Below are positions 8,985 to 18,011 of a DNA stretch of 64,000 nucleotides, one piece after another. The stretch covers positions 1 to 64,000 of the forward strand of contig NZ_JAHKKS010000014.1 of the NCBI RefSeq assembly GCF_019737615.1, read 5' to 3'. How positions within the stretch are numbered: position 1 is the first letter of the stretch; each line of letters opens with the position of its first letter. The notes under the pieces are model-generated. The model saw only the letters and a list, made by a program, of their open reading frames with translations. It searched no databases and was not told where the DNA came from. The stretch is from Sphingobium xanthum. GTDB taxonomy: Bacteria > Pseudomonadota > Alphaproteobacteria > Sphingomonadales > Sphingomonadaceae. The translations under genes and the position numbers were made by a program.

Positions 8985-9811
8985 CCGCGCCTCCCGCCGC
9001 GGGGGAGGGCGTCGATCAGCAGATTGACGCCAACGGTCAAGGTGGCGATCGCCAGGGCAGGAACGATCAGCGCCGGCGCGCCTTCGGCGATGCCGGAGAT
9101 ATTCTCGCGTACGAGCGATCCCAGGTCGGCTGCGGGCGGCTGGACACCCAGGCCGAGAAAGCTCAGCGCGGAGAGCAGCAAGACGATGAAGACGAACCGC
9201 AGGCCGAGATCGGTCAGCAGCGGGTGGATCATGTTGGGCAGGATCTCGCGCACGGCGATGTAGAAGCGTCCCTCGCCCCGCGCGCGGGCGACAGCAACGA
9301 AGTCCAGCTGGTTGAGGTTCACCGCAAGCGCGCGGGCGATGCGATAATTGCCCGGGATATAGGTTATGCCGGCGATCAGCAGGAGGAGCCACAAGGACGA
9401 GCCGAAGGCGGCCACCATGACCAGCGCGAGTATCTTGGACGGGATCGAGATCAGCGTGTCCATGAAACGCGAGAGCAACTCGTCGAGCCAGGCGGGGCTG
9501 ACCACCGCCGTCAGCGCAAGGCCGGTTCCGCAGAGGCAGGCCAGCAGCGCCGCTCCTGTCCCGAGCCCGATCGTGTAGCGCGCTGCCAGCAGCACCCGGC
9601 TCAGCACGTCGCGGCCGAGATAGTCGGTGCCGAGGAGGAACTGGCCGGACGCGCCGCTGAAGACATTTTGATCGACGAAGGCGCCGATCGGATAAGGTGC
9701 CAGCAGCGGCCCGACGAGGGCGGCCAGAGCCCAGAACAACACGAAGAACAGACCGACGCGGCCGGAAAGGGGCAGGCGGCGCGTCCAGCGAAGGGCGGAT
9801 ACAGGAGTCAT
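8981..9811 (-). CDS. ABC importer permease, DppC type
   Basis: A 276-residue inner-membrane permease of the oligopeptide/nickel family. An N-terminal membrane helix (GLFFVLFWALAALVGPLLAP) is followed by FLLGTDYLGRDVLSRVL, the signature of DppC/OppC proteins, and about five further helices. The cytoplasmic loop containing VAVARARGEGRFYIAVREIL is the EAA-type ATPase contact. The start is the ATG at 9811, overlapping the stop of the DppB-type gene (ATGA). Open frame upstream of this start runs through the other permease and is not coding. Confidence 0.92.
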   Translation of the reverse strand: MTPVSALRWTRRLPLSGRVGLFFVLFWALAALVGPLLAPYPIGAFVDQNVFSGASGQFLLGTDYLGRDVLSRVLLAARYTIGLGTGAALLACLCGTGLALTAVVSPAWLDELLSRFMDTLISIPSKILALVMVAAFGSSLWLLLLIAGITYIPGNYRIARALAVNLNQLDFVAVARARGEGRFYIAVREILPNMIHPLLTDLGLRFVFIVLLLSALSFLGLGVQPPAADLGSLVRENISGIAEGAPALIVPALAIATLTVGVNLLIDALPRGGRRG

Positions 9812-10794
9812 GCGGTGCGCAGTCGCGGATTGGCGAGGATCGCGACGACATCGGCGATCAGCATCAAAAGAAGATACACGCTGCAGAAGATCATGGCGCA
9901 TGCCTGCAACAGCGGCATGTCGCGGCTGGTGACGGCATTGACCATGAGGCTGGCGAGCCCCGGATAGTTGAAAATGGTCTCGACGATGATCGCGCCGCCC
10001 AGGAGATAGGACATGCTGAGCGCCATCGCGTTGACGATCGGACCCACCGCGTTGGGAAGGACGTGCGATACGATGATCGCGCGCCGCGAGAGCCCCTTGA
10101 GCAACGCCATCTCCACATAGGGCCGGTCGAGCTGATCGACGACGGCCGCGCGCGTCATCCGGGCCATTTGCGCGACGACGACGACGGTCAGAGCGCCGAC
10201 CGGCATGGCGAAGCTCTGGAACATCTCGCCCCACCCGGCGTCCTCCGGCACCATCGAGATGGATGGCAACCAGCGCAGATGCACCGAGAAGATGAGCACG
10301 GCGAGCGTGGCGACCAGAAATTCGGGCAAGGCGACCATCGACAGCGTCGCGATGTTGAGGGCCCGGTCGAGCCGTCCGCCACGGTTCATCGCGCTTGCAA
10401 TGCCGATGGACAGGGCGAGCGGCACGGACACCAGAGCGGTGAACGCGGCGAGCAGAAGGGAATTGGGCAGTCGCTGGCTGATGATCTCGCCGACCGGCAT
10501 GTTCGCGACGAGCGACGTGCCGGCATCGCCCCCCGCGAGACCTGTGATCCAGCCTCCGAAACGCACATGGGCGGGCCGGTCGAGGCCCATTTCATGGCGA
10601 AGCGCGGCAACCTGTGCGGGGGTCGCGCTCTGGCCCAGGGCTTCCTGCGCGGCGTCACCGGGCAAGAGGTCGCTGATCGCAAACACGATCAGCGAGACGA
10701 GAAAGAGAGTCACGAAGGCAAGGCCGATGCGGCCTGCAATCATGATCGCGATCTTGCGCGTGCCGGAGCTGCCGGCAGAAATTGGTGAGGCCAT
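9808..10794 (-). CDS. ABC importer permease, DppB type
   Basis: A 328-residue permease of the DppB/OppB family. It has the first helix IMIAGRIGLAFVTLFLVSLIVF, the large periplasmic loop beginning LLPGDAAQEALG, and further helices with the EAA-type loop YVEMALLKGLSRRAIIVSH. The ATG at 10794 is preferred because GGAAGG precedes it and it lies just after the binding-protein stop; a GTG at 10812 is the alternative. It pairs with the DppC-type permease to form the channel. Confidence 0.91.
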   Translation of the reverse strand: MASPISAGSSGTRKIAIMIAGRIGLAFVTLFLVSLIVFAISDLLPGDAAQEALGQSATPAQVAALRHEMGLDRPAHVRFGGWITGLAGGDAGTSLVANMPVGEIISQRLPNSLLLAAFTALVSVPLALSIGIASAMNRGGRLDRALNIATLSMVALPEFLVATLAVLIFSVHLRWLPSISMVPEDAGWGEMFQSFAMPVGALTVVVVAQMARMTRAAVVDQLDRPYVEMALLKGLSRRAIIVSHVLPNAVGPIVNAMALSMSYLLGGAIIVETIFNYPGLASLMVNAVTSRDMPLLQACAMIFCSVYLLLMLIADVVAILANPRLRTA

Positions 10795-10799
10795 CGGGG

Positions 10800-12350
10800 T
10801 CAGCCTTCCCACCAGAGATGCTCGGCGAAGGTATAGCCCATGAAGCCGCCAAGCTGCACGGGATACCAGCCTTTGAGCCGACGATCATAGGCGTCGATAA
10901 GACTGATGAACACGGGAATGGATACGCCGCAATTCGCTCGCACGAGCCCCTGCATCTCGCCGTAGAGCTGCTTGCGACGTGCATGGTCGCCTTCCGCTCG
11001 CGCTTCCAGCAACAGGCGGTCGAACCGCGGATTTTTCCAGCCGGATTCGTTCCATGCCGCATCCGACTTGTAGAACAGGCTGAAGACGAGATCGGCGGTG
11101 GGGCGCGGGTTGGTGTTTCCGAAGCCAAGCGGATGCTTCATCCAGTGCGTCGACCAGTAGCCGTCTGCCGGGACGCGATTGACCGCCACGTTGAGCCCGA
11201 CCTTGGCGCCATATTCCTGAACGATCGAGGCCATGTCGACCGAGCCTTCCGCTGCGGGGGAGGCATAGACCGGCACGCGCGTCCGCCCGATCCCTGCGCG
11301 CTGGAGATGCCAGCGGGCCTTGTCCAGATCGAGCGCCGTCTGCGGAAGATCGCTGCGAAAATAGGGATGGAACGGCGGTATCGGATGATCGTTCGCAATC
11401 GTCGCGTAGTTGCGGAAAAGCGCGCGTTTGATCAGCGGCCGGTCCATCAGATATTTCATGCCGGCGGCGAAGTGCGGATTGGACGTCGGGAGCTGGTCCT
11501 GCCGCATGATGAGGTTTGTGTAGAGAGCAGAAGGTGTCTCCCGCACGACATGGCCCGGCGAGGCGCTGACCCGGCGCGTGGAGCGGGGATTGACAGCAAG
11601 GGCCATATGGATGTCGCCGGAAAGCAGGGCGTTGACCCGGCTGACCTCATCGGGAATGCCGATCAGTTCGATTTCGTCGAGATAGGGCTTGCCGGGCTTC
11701 CAGTAGTTTTCGTTGCGGCGCCCGACGGTGCGCACGCCGCGACTGAACACCGCCAGGCGATATGGGCCGGTGCCGTTGCCGCTCGTGAACGCCTTTTCTC
11801 CCGCAGGCACGATGGCGAAATGCGATTGCGCGAGCATCGTCGGCAAGTCGGCGTTCGGCCCCTCCAGTTGAAGGGTGAGTTCGAGCGGACCGTTCGCCCT
11901 GATCGCGACGAATTGCTCGGCGATTGCCGCGAGCTTGGATGCGGTGGCGGGGTCCTTGTGACGGAGCAACGAGTAGACAACGTCGGCAGATGTCAGCGCC
12001 TTGCCGTTATGAAAGGTGATGCCTTTGCGCAGGCGGATGTACCAGAGACGTTGATCCTTGCTGACGATGCTTTCAGCCAGGGATGGAATGGGGCGCAGGC
12101 GGCGGTCCAGCTCCGTCAGGCAATTGTAGAGCATGAAGTGCCGCACATAGTCGCTGGACAGGGCACCCTTTGCAGGGTCGAGCGTGTCGGCGGTCGAGAG
12201 AGACATGCAGGCTGCCCGAATGCGCCCACCCCGGCGCGGCAGGCTCTGGGTGGCGGCGATGGCGCCCTCGGGCACGAGAAGGCCGCCCGCTGTGAGGGCA
12301 AGCCCGCCGCCCAGCATCTCGCGCCGCGAAAAGATCGAGCCGTCCGCCAT
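10800..12350 (-). CDS. ABC importer substrate-binding protein (SBP family 5) with twin-arginine signal
   Basis: A 516-residue periplasmic binding protein of the peptide/nickel/opine family (SBP_bac_5). The N-terminus has SRREMLGGGLALTAGGLL, a twin-arginine motif ahead of a short hydrophobic stretch, which suggests folded export through Tat. Family landmarks include LYNCLTELD near residue 80, the RKGITFHNGKALTSADVVYS segment, and GTGPYRLAVF. The start is the ATG at 12350, overlapping the stop of the FAD oxidase gene by 4 bases; open frame beyond it overlaps that gene. The family binds di- to oligopeptides, opines, nickel chelates or metallophores, so the ligand is open. Confidence 0.9.
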   Translation of the reverse strand: MADGSIFSRREMLGGGLALTAGGLLVPEGAIAATQSLPRRGGRIRAACMSLSTADTLDPAKGALSSDYVRHFMLYNCLTELDRRLRPIPSLAESIVSKDQRLWYIRLRKGITFHNGKALTSADVVYSLLRHKDPATASKLAAIAEQFVAIRANGPLELTLQLEGPNADLPTMLAQSHFAIVPAGEKAFTSGNGTGPYRLAVFSRGVRTVGRRNENYWKPGKPYLDEIELIGIPDEVSRVNALLSGDIHMALAVNPRSTRRVSASPGHVVRETPSALYTNLIMRQDQLPTSNPHFAAGMKYLMDRPLIKRALFRNYATIANDHPIPPFHPYFRSDLPQTALDLDKARWHLQRAGIGRTRVPVYASPAAEGSVDMASIVQEYGAKVGLNVAVNRVPADGYWSTHWMKHPLGFGNTNPRPTADLVFSLFYKSDAAWNESGWKNPRFDRLLLEARAEGDHARRKQLYGEMQGLVRANCGVSIPVFISLIDAYDRRLKGWYPVQLGGFMGYTFAEHLWWEG

Positions 12351-13639
12351 CAGTGCAACGCATCCTGGAGTTTGTACCAGGCACCGACAGCGGGCAGGAA
12401 CCAGGGCTTGCCGAGATGACCCGGAATGGCGGGCCAATCCAGACTGGCCCAGGGATTGGCGCTCAGATCGCCGCCCATATATTTCGCCATCTGTTTGCCC
12501 ATGTGAACGGACATCTGCACGCCATGGCCGCTATAGCCCATGGCGTAGAAAAGGCCGTCATGCTCGCCGGCGCGCGGCAAGCGGTCCGCCGTCATGTCCA
12601 CCATGCCGCCCCAGACATGATCGATGCGCGTCTCGGCCAGTTCGGGAAACATGTCCCGCATTGCGCGGCTGAGAATGACACCGCTCTTCACGTCCGATTT
12701 CGCATTGGAGATGGCGAAGCGTGCGCGGCCGCCGAAGATCAGACGATCGTCAGGGGAGAGACGGAAGAAGTTTCCGATGATCCTGCTCGTCACATAGTTG
12801 CGGCGCTGCGGAAACAGACGCTCCACGAGGCCGGCAGGCAAAGGTTCGGTTGCAATGATGAAGCTGCCGATCGCCACCAGGCGGCGGCGGAACCATGCGA
12901 AGGGCCTTTGCGTCGGCGCGCCGCCGGTCGCGACCAGAACCTGCCTTGCAGCGAGCGAACCCCGGCCCGTCACGACGGTCCAACCACCCGTCGGGCGTGC
13001 GATAAGGTCAGTCACCGGAGCCTGCTCGAAGATTGCGGCGCCGGCCGCTGCCGCAACATGTGCGAGCCCAATGCCGAACCTGCCGACATGAAGCTGAGCG
13101 CTGGTGCGCTGGAGCAGACCCCCATGAAAGCCGGAGGACCCGATCTCCTCCTGAATTCGCTCGGGCGCAATCAGTTCGACCTCGGAATCGACCTCGGCGC
13201 GCAGCAGCACATAAGCCTTTTCGATCTTCTCGAAATGCTGCGGCTTCGCTGCGAGTTTCAGCCTGCCGCGGCGCTGAAAGTCGCAATCGATGGCGTGCGC
13301 CCGAACCACTTCCTCGACACTGTCGACCGCATCGACATGCGCGCGGTAGTAGGCCTGGGCCCGCTCACGACCGAGCGCCGCGACAAGCGCGCCATAGTCC
13401 TGGTGCGTGCCGTTGTTACATTGCCCGCCGTTGCGACCGGAAGCCTCGCCAATTACCCGGCCAGCTTCCAGAACGACCACGCTCGCCCCCTGCTCGCGCA
13501 GAGCCAGTGCCGCCGACAGGCCAGTGAAACCGCCCCCGATGATTGCGACATCGAACTCGCCGCCCGGCTCCCCATCCGCGCCCGCCGTGAAGCGGGGCGC
13601 GGATGCGAGCCAGTAGGAGTCGAGGCTGGGGCAGTCCAT
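12350..13639 (-). CDS. FAD-dependent amine oxidase, gamma-glutamylputrescine oxidase-like
   Basis: A 429-residue DAO-family flavoprotein resembling PuuB/OrdL. It has the dinucleotide motif VAIIGGGFTGLSAALAL near residue 30, then EASGRNGGQCNNG, the segment typical of gamma-glutamylputrescine oxidases, and the C-terminal GYSGHGVQMSVHMGK that completes FAD binding. PuuB-like enzymes oxidise a primary or secondary amine to an aldehyde with release of amine and peroxide. Aldehyde dehydrogenases nearby could take the product. It lies 20 bases after the HAD gene and overlaps the binding-protein gene by 4 bases. This is a second amine-oxidising flavoenzyme in the operon, distinct from the three-subunit dehydrogenase. 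Confidence 0.85.
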   Translation of the reverse strand: MDCPSLDSYWLASAPRFTAGADGEPGGEFDVAIIGGGFTGLSAALALREQGASVVVLEAGRVIGEASGRNGGQCNNGTHQDYGALVAALGRERAQAYYRAHVDAVDSVEEVVRAHAIDCDFQRRGRLKLAAKPQHFEKIEKAYVLLRAEVDSEVELIAPERIQEEIGSSGFHGGLLQRTSAQLHVGRFGIGLAHVAAAAGAAIFEQAPVTDLIARPTGGWTVVTGRGSLAARQVLVATGGAPTQRPFAWFRRRLVAIGSFIIATEPLPAGLVERLFPQRRNYVTSRIIGNFFRLSPDDRLIFGGRARFAISNAKSDVKSGVILSRAMRDMFPELAETRIDHVWGGMVDMTADRLPRAGEHDGLFYAMGYSGHGVQMSVHMGKQMAKYMGGDLSANPWASLDWPAIPGHLGKPWFLPAVGAWYKLQDALH

Positions 13640-13659
13640 CGTCGTTCCAGCGCCGCGCC

Positions 13660-14325
13660 TCAGAGCCCGACGACGGCAGGCAGGCAGCCGATATGGGGGA
13701 TTTCGATATCCCGATAGAAGGGGTTCGACGGCTCATGGCCTCGGTTGATGAAGACGCGGCAGCCGTAACGGAGATCGCTTGCCGTGTTGTGATCGTAACG
13801 GAAGCTGGAGGACACGTGCATCATCTCCTCCGGGCCGCAGCCGAGCTGGTCGAACATATATTCGAATGCCTGCATGCGCGGCTTGTAGGCCTGCGCGGAC
13901 TCTGCCGTATAGACACGGTGGAACGGCGCGCCGAGCTTGTCGACGTTGGACTGGATCTGGCTGTTGCTCGCATTGGAAAGGATCACGAGCGGGATCTTGT
14001 CGGCGATCTGCGAGAGGCCGCCCGGCACGTCCGCATGTGGCCCCCAGGTCGGGACAGCCTCATAGACCGACGTCCCGAAGCTATCGTCGCCAGGAATGCC
14101 CCATTTCGCGCAAGTGCGCGCGACCGAATTACAGATGACGTCCTTGTAGGGCTTCCATTCGCCCAGCACTTCGTCCAGGCGATAGCGTGCCCAGTCCGTC
14201 AGGAAATCGTCCATCTTCTCGGCGGACACCTTGTCCTTGAAATAGGCGCGGGCCATGTCCGACATGTGAAAGCGGGTCAGCGTGCCGTAGCAGTCGAAGC
14301 TGATATATTTCGGTCGGAAGGTCAT
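13660..14325 (-). CDS. HAD-superfamily hydrolase, haloacid dehalogenase type II-like
   Basis: A 221-residue HAD protein. Motif I is FDCYGT (nucleophile Asp11), motif II is LSNAS, the lysine motif is YKP in AQAYKPRMQ, and motif IV is SSFRYDHN. The first motif with Tyr in place of the second Asp is that of type II 2-haloacid dehalogenases rather than phosphatases. Members of this subgroup may dehalogenate 2-haloacids or act on other small acids, so true dehalogenase activity is only a possibility. It lies in the operon between the hydroxyacid dehydrogenase (233-base gap) and the PuuB-like oxidase (20-base gap). Confidence 0.83.
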   Translation of the reverse strand: MTFRPKYISFDCYGTLTRFHMSDMARAYFKDKVSAEKMDDFLTDWARYRLDEVLGEWKPYKDVICNSVARTCAKWGIPGDDSFGTSVYEAVPTWGPHADVPGGLSQIADKIPLVILSNASNSQIQSNVDKLGAPFHRVYTAESAQAYKPRMQAFEYMFDQLGCGPEEMMHVSSSFRYDHNTASDLRYGCRVFINRGHEPSNPFYRDIEIPHIGCLPAVVGL

Positions 14326-14558
14326 CCTGGCTTTCCCTTGTTCAAGTTGTCGCCCGTTGGCCGGGCTTCACCGGTCAATTACCGCACGGGCCAGCCGAAA
14401 GTTTTGCCTGATGTGCAGGCCTGCTGCGGCGCATATCATGCCATTTGTCTCAAGTTTCGGCATAGTTTGCTGCAGCGAGTCCGGGCTGGCGGAATTCGCG
14501 CTCAGATGACTGAAGCAGGGTCTTCTGGACGTGTTGCCCAGCATGTCGTGCCGCCGTC

Positions 14559-15485
14559 TCAATAGCCGAGATCGCGAGCGACAAGTCCCTCTATCGGACG
14601 CGCTTCGCGATGCCGGCGGATGTTGGCGATCATGGCGCGCGCAGCGCCGCGAGGGTCGGTAACGCTGGCGATGTGCGGCGTCAGGTGAATTCGCGAATGA
14701 TCCCAGAACGGATGGCCGGATGGGAGTGGCTCGGGATCGGTAACGTCAAGGACAGCGCGGGAAATTTGACCCGCGTGGAGCGCTTGCAGCAAATCCTGCT
14801 GCACAAGATGCCTGCCGCGGCCGACGTTGATCAGGGAAGCCCCCCGCGGCAGTTTTTCGAAGAGATCCCGGCACAATATGCCGACGGTCGCGGCGGTCAG
14901 CGGCAGCAGGCAGATGAGGATGTCCGTGCGCGCGAGCATGGCATCCAACCCATCGGGGCCGGAATGATGCTCGGCCCATGCCAGGTCGCGCGGCGTCCGG
15001 CTCCAGGCCGCCAGTGGAAAGCCGAAAGGCGACAGCGCGGTGAGAACGGCGCTGCCGAGTTCACCCGCGCCAAGAATGCCGATGCGGCGCTCTCTTGCGG
15101 ATATGACAGGCAGTTCCTGCCATCTCCCGGCACGCTGCCCGTCGGCATAGTCGAACAGATCCCGATGGAGCGCGAGAACCGCGCCGCAGACATATTCCAC
15201 CATACCGGCGACGAGAGCCCTTTCGATCAGCCGAACAAGTCCGACATGGGCGGGCAGCTGGCTCATGTCGAACTGATCGACGCCGGCACCTGTCGAAAAA
15301 AGAAGCTCCAGTCCGGTGTAGCGCTGCGCAACGTCGTCCGGCGGCATCCATGTCGCCAGATAGCGGACCTGTTCCGGGGAGGGAGCGCTGTCCTGATCGT
15401 AGAAGGCGATGTCGGGAGCTTCACTCTCGAACACGGCGCGCATGATCGCCGCACGATCCGGACTTCCCAGAAACAAAAAGCTCAT
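14559..15485 (-). CDS. D-2-hydroxyacid dehydrogenase, glyoxylate/hydroxypyruvate reductase A-like
   Basis: A 308-residue NAD(P)-dependent D-2-hydroxyacid dehydrogenase of the GhrA branch. The substrate-domain loop FSTGAGVDQFDMSQLP, the nucleotide motif GILGAGELGS, the catalytic Arg in NVGRGRHLVQQDLL and the catalytic His in LTPHIASVTDPR are all visible. The start is the ATG at 15485 with GGAGG nine bases upstream; open frame further upstream overlaps the receptor gene and is not coding. It lies 74 bases after the TonB receptor. It could interconvert a 2-keto acid produced by amine oxidation with the matching D-2-hydroxyacid. Confidence 0.87.
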   Translation of the reverse strand: MSFLFLGSPDRAAIMRAVFESEAPDIAFYDQDSAPSPEQVRYLATWMPPDDVAQRYTGLELLFSTGAGVDQFDMSQLPAHVGLVRLIERALVAGMVEYVCGAVLALHRDLFDYADGQRAGRWQELPVISARERRIGILGAGELGSAVLTALSPFGFPLAAWSRTPRDLAWAEHHSGPDGLDAMLARTDILICLLPLTAATVGILCRDLFEKLPRGASLINVGRGRHLVQQDLLQALHAGQISRAVLDVTDPEPLPSGHPFWDHSRIHLTPHIASVTDPRGAARAMIANIRRHREARPIEGLVARDLGY

Positions 15486-15559
15486 GCGTCTGCCTCCAAA
15501 CAGGATGCGCGGAGGCCGAAGACCCCCGCGCACCGGAAAATGCTCTGTTCGACAAGCGC

Positions 15560-17734
15560 CTAGAAGCGATATCTCGCTCGCACCGAGAAACTCCTGGGGG
15601 CACCAGGGAAAGTCCATAGTGCCGAATAGGAGTTAGAGAACCAGCGCTCGTTGAACAGATTATCGACATTGCCGCTGATCGTCAGCTTCTCCGTGATATC
15701 CACGGAGCCAACGATCTTCACGAGCGTGACCGAGGGCAGGGTGTAGGTCGTCGCCGTTTCGCCGAGCCGCTTGTCGATATACTGGACGCCGGCACCGAGA
15801 AGAGCGGATTTCTCGCCGATCGAGAATTCCTTGGTGACGAATATGTTGGCGCTGTGCTTGGGAATGTTGATGAGCGGATCGCCTGGCAGGATCTGCAGGG
15901 CAAAGTCCGGATCGCGCACGGCGGACGTCCAGTAGGCGTCGATATAGGCATAGTTGGCGATGATATTGAAATCATAGGGAAGCTTGGCGCTGAGGTCGAA
16001 TTCGAGGCCCTTGCTGCGTGCCGAACCGACCGCGATCACGAAGCCGGAATGGTTGGGGTTCGGATCCGCGGTGAGGATGTTGGTCTTCTCCATCGTGAAG
16101 ACCGCGACCGAAGCGTTCACGCGGCTGTCCGGCGATGTGTACTTGATACCGATTTCGTAAGATTCGGATTCTTCCGGCGAAAAAGTGCTGCCGAAAAAGT
16201 CCTGACCCGAATTGGGGCGGAAGCCCTGGCCATAGCTGCCGTAGATGGAAAGCGTCTGGGTCGGCTGGACGACAATGCCGCCCTGCGGGCTGAATGCCGT
16301 AACCGTCTGCCTTGCCGGATTGGTCGCCGACATAGCTGCCGCGCGATTCAGAAGCCGCTGACGGAATTCGTCATAGCGGCCGCCGACGCGAACCTTGAGC
16401 CACTCCGTCAGATCGATCTGATCGTAGAAATATGCGCCCCAGCTATGATCGCGTTCCAGTCGGTTATAGACGAGCGACGCCTGGGCGTTTGGCGCGGCAT
16501 AGGCTCCATAAACCGGGTTGAACACATCCAGGCCATTGATCTGGGCCAGCGTGAGCGAGCTATTGTAAGCCGGCGGCCGGAAGCGGCTCTGGAACTGGTC
16601 GAGCTCGAAGAACTCATAGTCCGAACCGACGACCAGCGTGTTCGAAAGACCGGCAATATCGAAATGACCCGTAATTTCGGCGCGGCCGACGATGTTTTCG
16701 GACGTCGAGCGCGCAAAGCGACGCTGGCGCGACACGATCGTGCCGTTGGTGAGGAAGGGCTGCCTCGCTGCCGCCAGCTCCATATACTCGCCGATGCCTT
16801 CCAGCGACGTTGTGCGGAAGGCAGCGCCGACCAGCAGACTCCAATTCTCGTTCAGGTCATGCTGCAACTGCAGCTGGTGACCAAACACGTCGAGCTTGAT
16901 CGGGCCATCGCCCGGTTCGCCGAGATAGCGGGATGGAGGCAGCCGGTCGAAATTGTTCTGAAAGATCGAGATGCCGCGGTCGAACGGAATCTTCTGCGAC
17001 GAAAACTCCATTTCGTAGGAGATGCTGGTGTTAGCCCCGAGCTTCCACAGCAGCGACGGCGTGAGGAAGATCTTCTTCGTGTGGACCGTGTCGCGGTAGC
17101 TCTGTGCATTGTCATATGCGCCGTTCAGGCGGACCGCGAAATTGTCGGACATGGGCGCCGTGTAGTCGGCCTCCACGCGGAAAGCGTTCCAGCTACCACC
17201 CTGCAACTGGATATAGCCCTCTTCATTGAACTCGGGCTTCTTGGTGACGATGTTGACGGTACCGCCCGGCTCGCCGCGCCCGAATAGCGCTGACGTTGGC
17301 CCCTTGAGGACGTCGATGCGCTCGACGCTGGATGTGTCCCGCGGCCCTGCGAAGCCGCGGCCGCCATTGAAGCCGTTGACGAGGAAACCCGTGGGCACGT
17401 TGTTGGAATCGCCCGCGAAGCCTCGAATGGCGTAGCTTTCCCACAGTCCACCGAAATTGTTGAGGTGCGACACGCCGCTGACCAGGTCCAGTGCGGTCTC
17501 GAGACGGGTCAGGCCCGCAACCTTCAGACTCTCTTCCGAGAGCGACTGCACGTTCTGCGGCATGTCGCGCACGGGAAGATCGCCGAAATATGCCTGGCGT
17601 TGCCCTGTGACGACGATTGCGCCTTCAGCGGGCGTATCTTCGGCATCCTGCGCGAAGGCGGGGGAGCTCATCGTGGCGGCGGCCAAGGATGCGCCAGTGA
17701 AGAGACACAGTTTCAGTCTGGTTAGATTGCGCAT
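15560..17734 (-). CDS. TonB-dependent receptor, siderophore type
   Basis: A 724-residue outer-membrane receptor. It has an N-terminal signal peptide ending near SSPAFAQ, a plug domain (about residues 50-170, with SYAIRGFAGDSNN and IDVLKGPTSALFGRGEPGG), and a 22-strand-type barrel ending in RARYRF with the terminal Phe needed for outer-membrane insertion. The plug sequence is of the FhuA/FpvA siderophore class, not the sugar-type receptor at 43652-46549. No N-terminal signalling (STN) domain is present. AAGGGG precedes the ATG. It heads the amine-catabolism operon, which points to import of a larger or metal-bound ligand through the outer membrane. The 277 bases upstream hold no gene that I can support. 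Confidence 0.93.
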   Translation of the reverse strand: MRNLTRLKLCLFTGASLAAATMSSPAFAQDAEDTPAEGAIVVTGQRQAYFGDLPVRDMPQNVQSLSEESLKVAGLTRLETALDLVSGVSHLNNFGGLWESYAIRGFAGDSNNVPTGFLVNGFNGGRGFAGPRDTSSVERIDVLKGPTSALFGRGEPGGTVNIVTKKPEFNEEGYIQLQGGSWNAFRVEADYTAPMSDNFAVRLNGAYDNAQSYRDTVHTKKIFLTPSLLWKLGANTSISYEMEFSSQKIPFDRGISIFQNNFDRLPPSRYLGEPGDGPIKLDVFGHQLQLQHDLNENWSLLVGAAFRTTSLEGIGEYMELAAARQPFLTNGTIVSRQRRFARSTSENIVGRAEITGHFDIAGLSNTLVVGSDYEFFELDQFQSRFRPPAYNSSLTLAQINGLDVFNPVYGAYAAPNAQASLVYNRLERDHSWGAYFYDQIDLTEWLKVRVGGRYDEFRQRLLNRAAAMSATNPARQTVTAFSPQGGIVVQPTQTLSIYGSYGQGFRPNSGQDFFGSTFSPEESESYEIGIKYTSPDSRVNASVAVFTMEKTNILTADPNPNHSGFVIAVGSARSKGLEFDLSAKLPYDFNIIANYAYIDAYWTSAVRDPDFALQILPGDPLINIPKHSANIFVTKEFSIGEKSALLGAGVQYIDKRLGETATTYTLPSVTLVKIVGSVDITEKLTISGNVDNLFNERWFSNSYSALWTFPGAPRSFSVRARYRF

Positions 17735-18011
17735 GACTTACCCCTTGAGATTTAGTTGTTGTCGTTCGTTCCTCGTGAATGGGGCGCACCATCTCGCTGG
17801 CAGAAGACGGCGTCCCTGCATCAATGTCCTGCGAATTATCTGTTGTCAGCGCGGTTCTATGCGCCTTGTCTGCAGCTTCGACCCTATGCCTCCCGGCAAG
17901 AATCTTGCATCGAAGAGACCGTCGCGCGCAGCGTAATGTTGTGTATGGACTGTCATTATCGTGTAATATGCCGAGAAGGGCAGCTACCATATCGGCCGCT
18001 CGGGGCGCTCT

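Noticed and set aside
8985-9851. N-terminal extension of the double ATPase frame
   Set aside because: It is a shadow of the DppC-type permease; the ATPase start at 8984 overlaps the permease stop and gives the family N-terminus.
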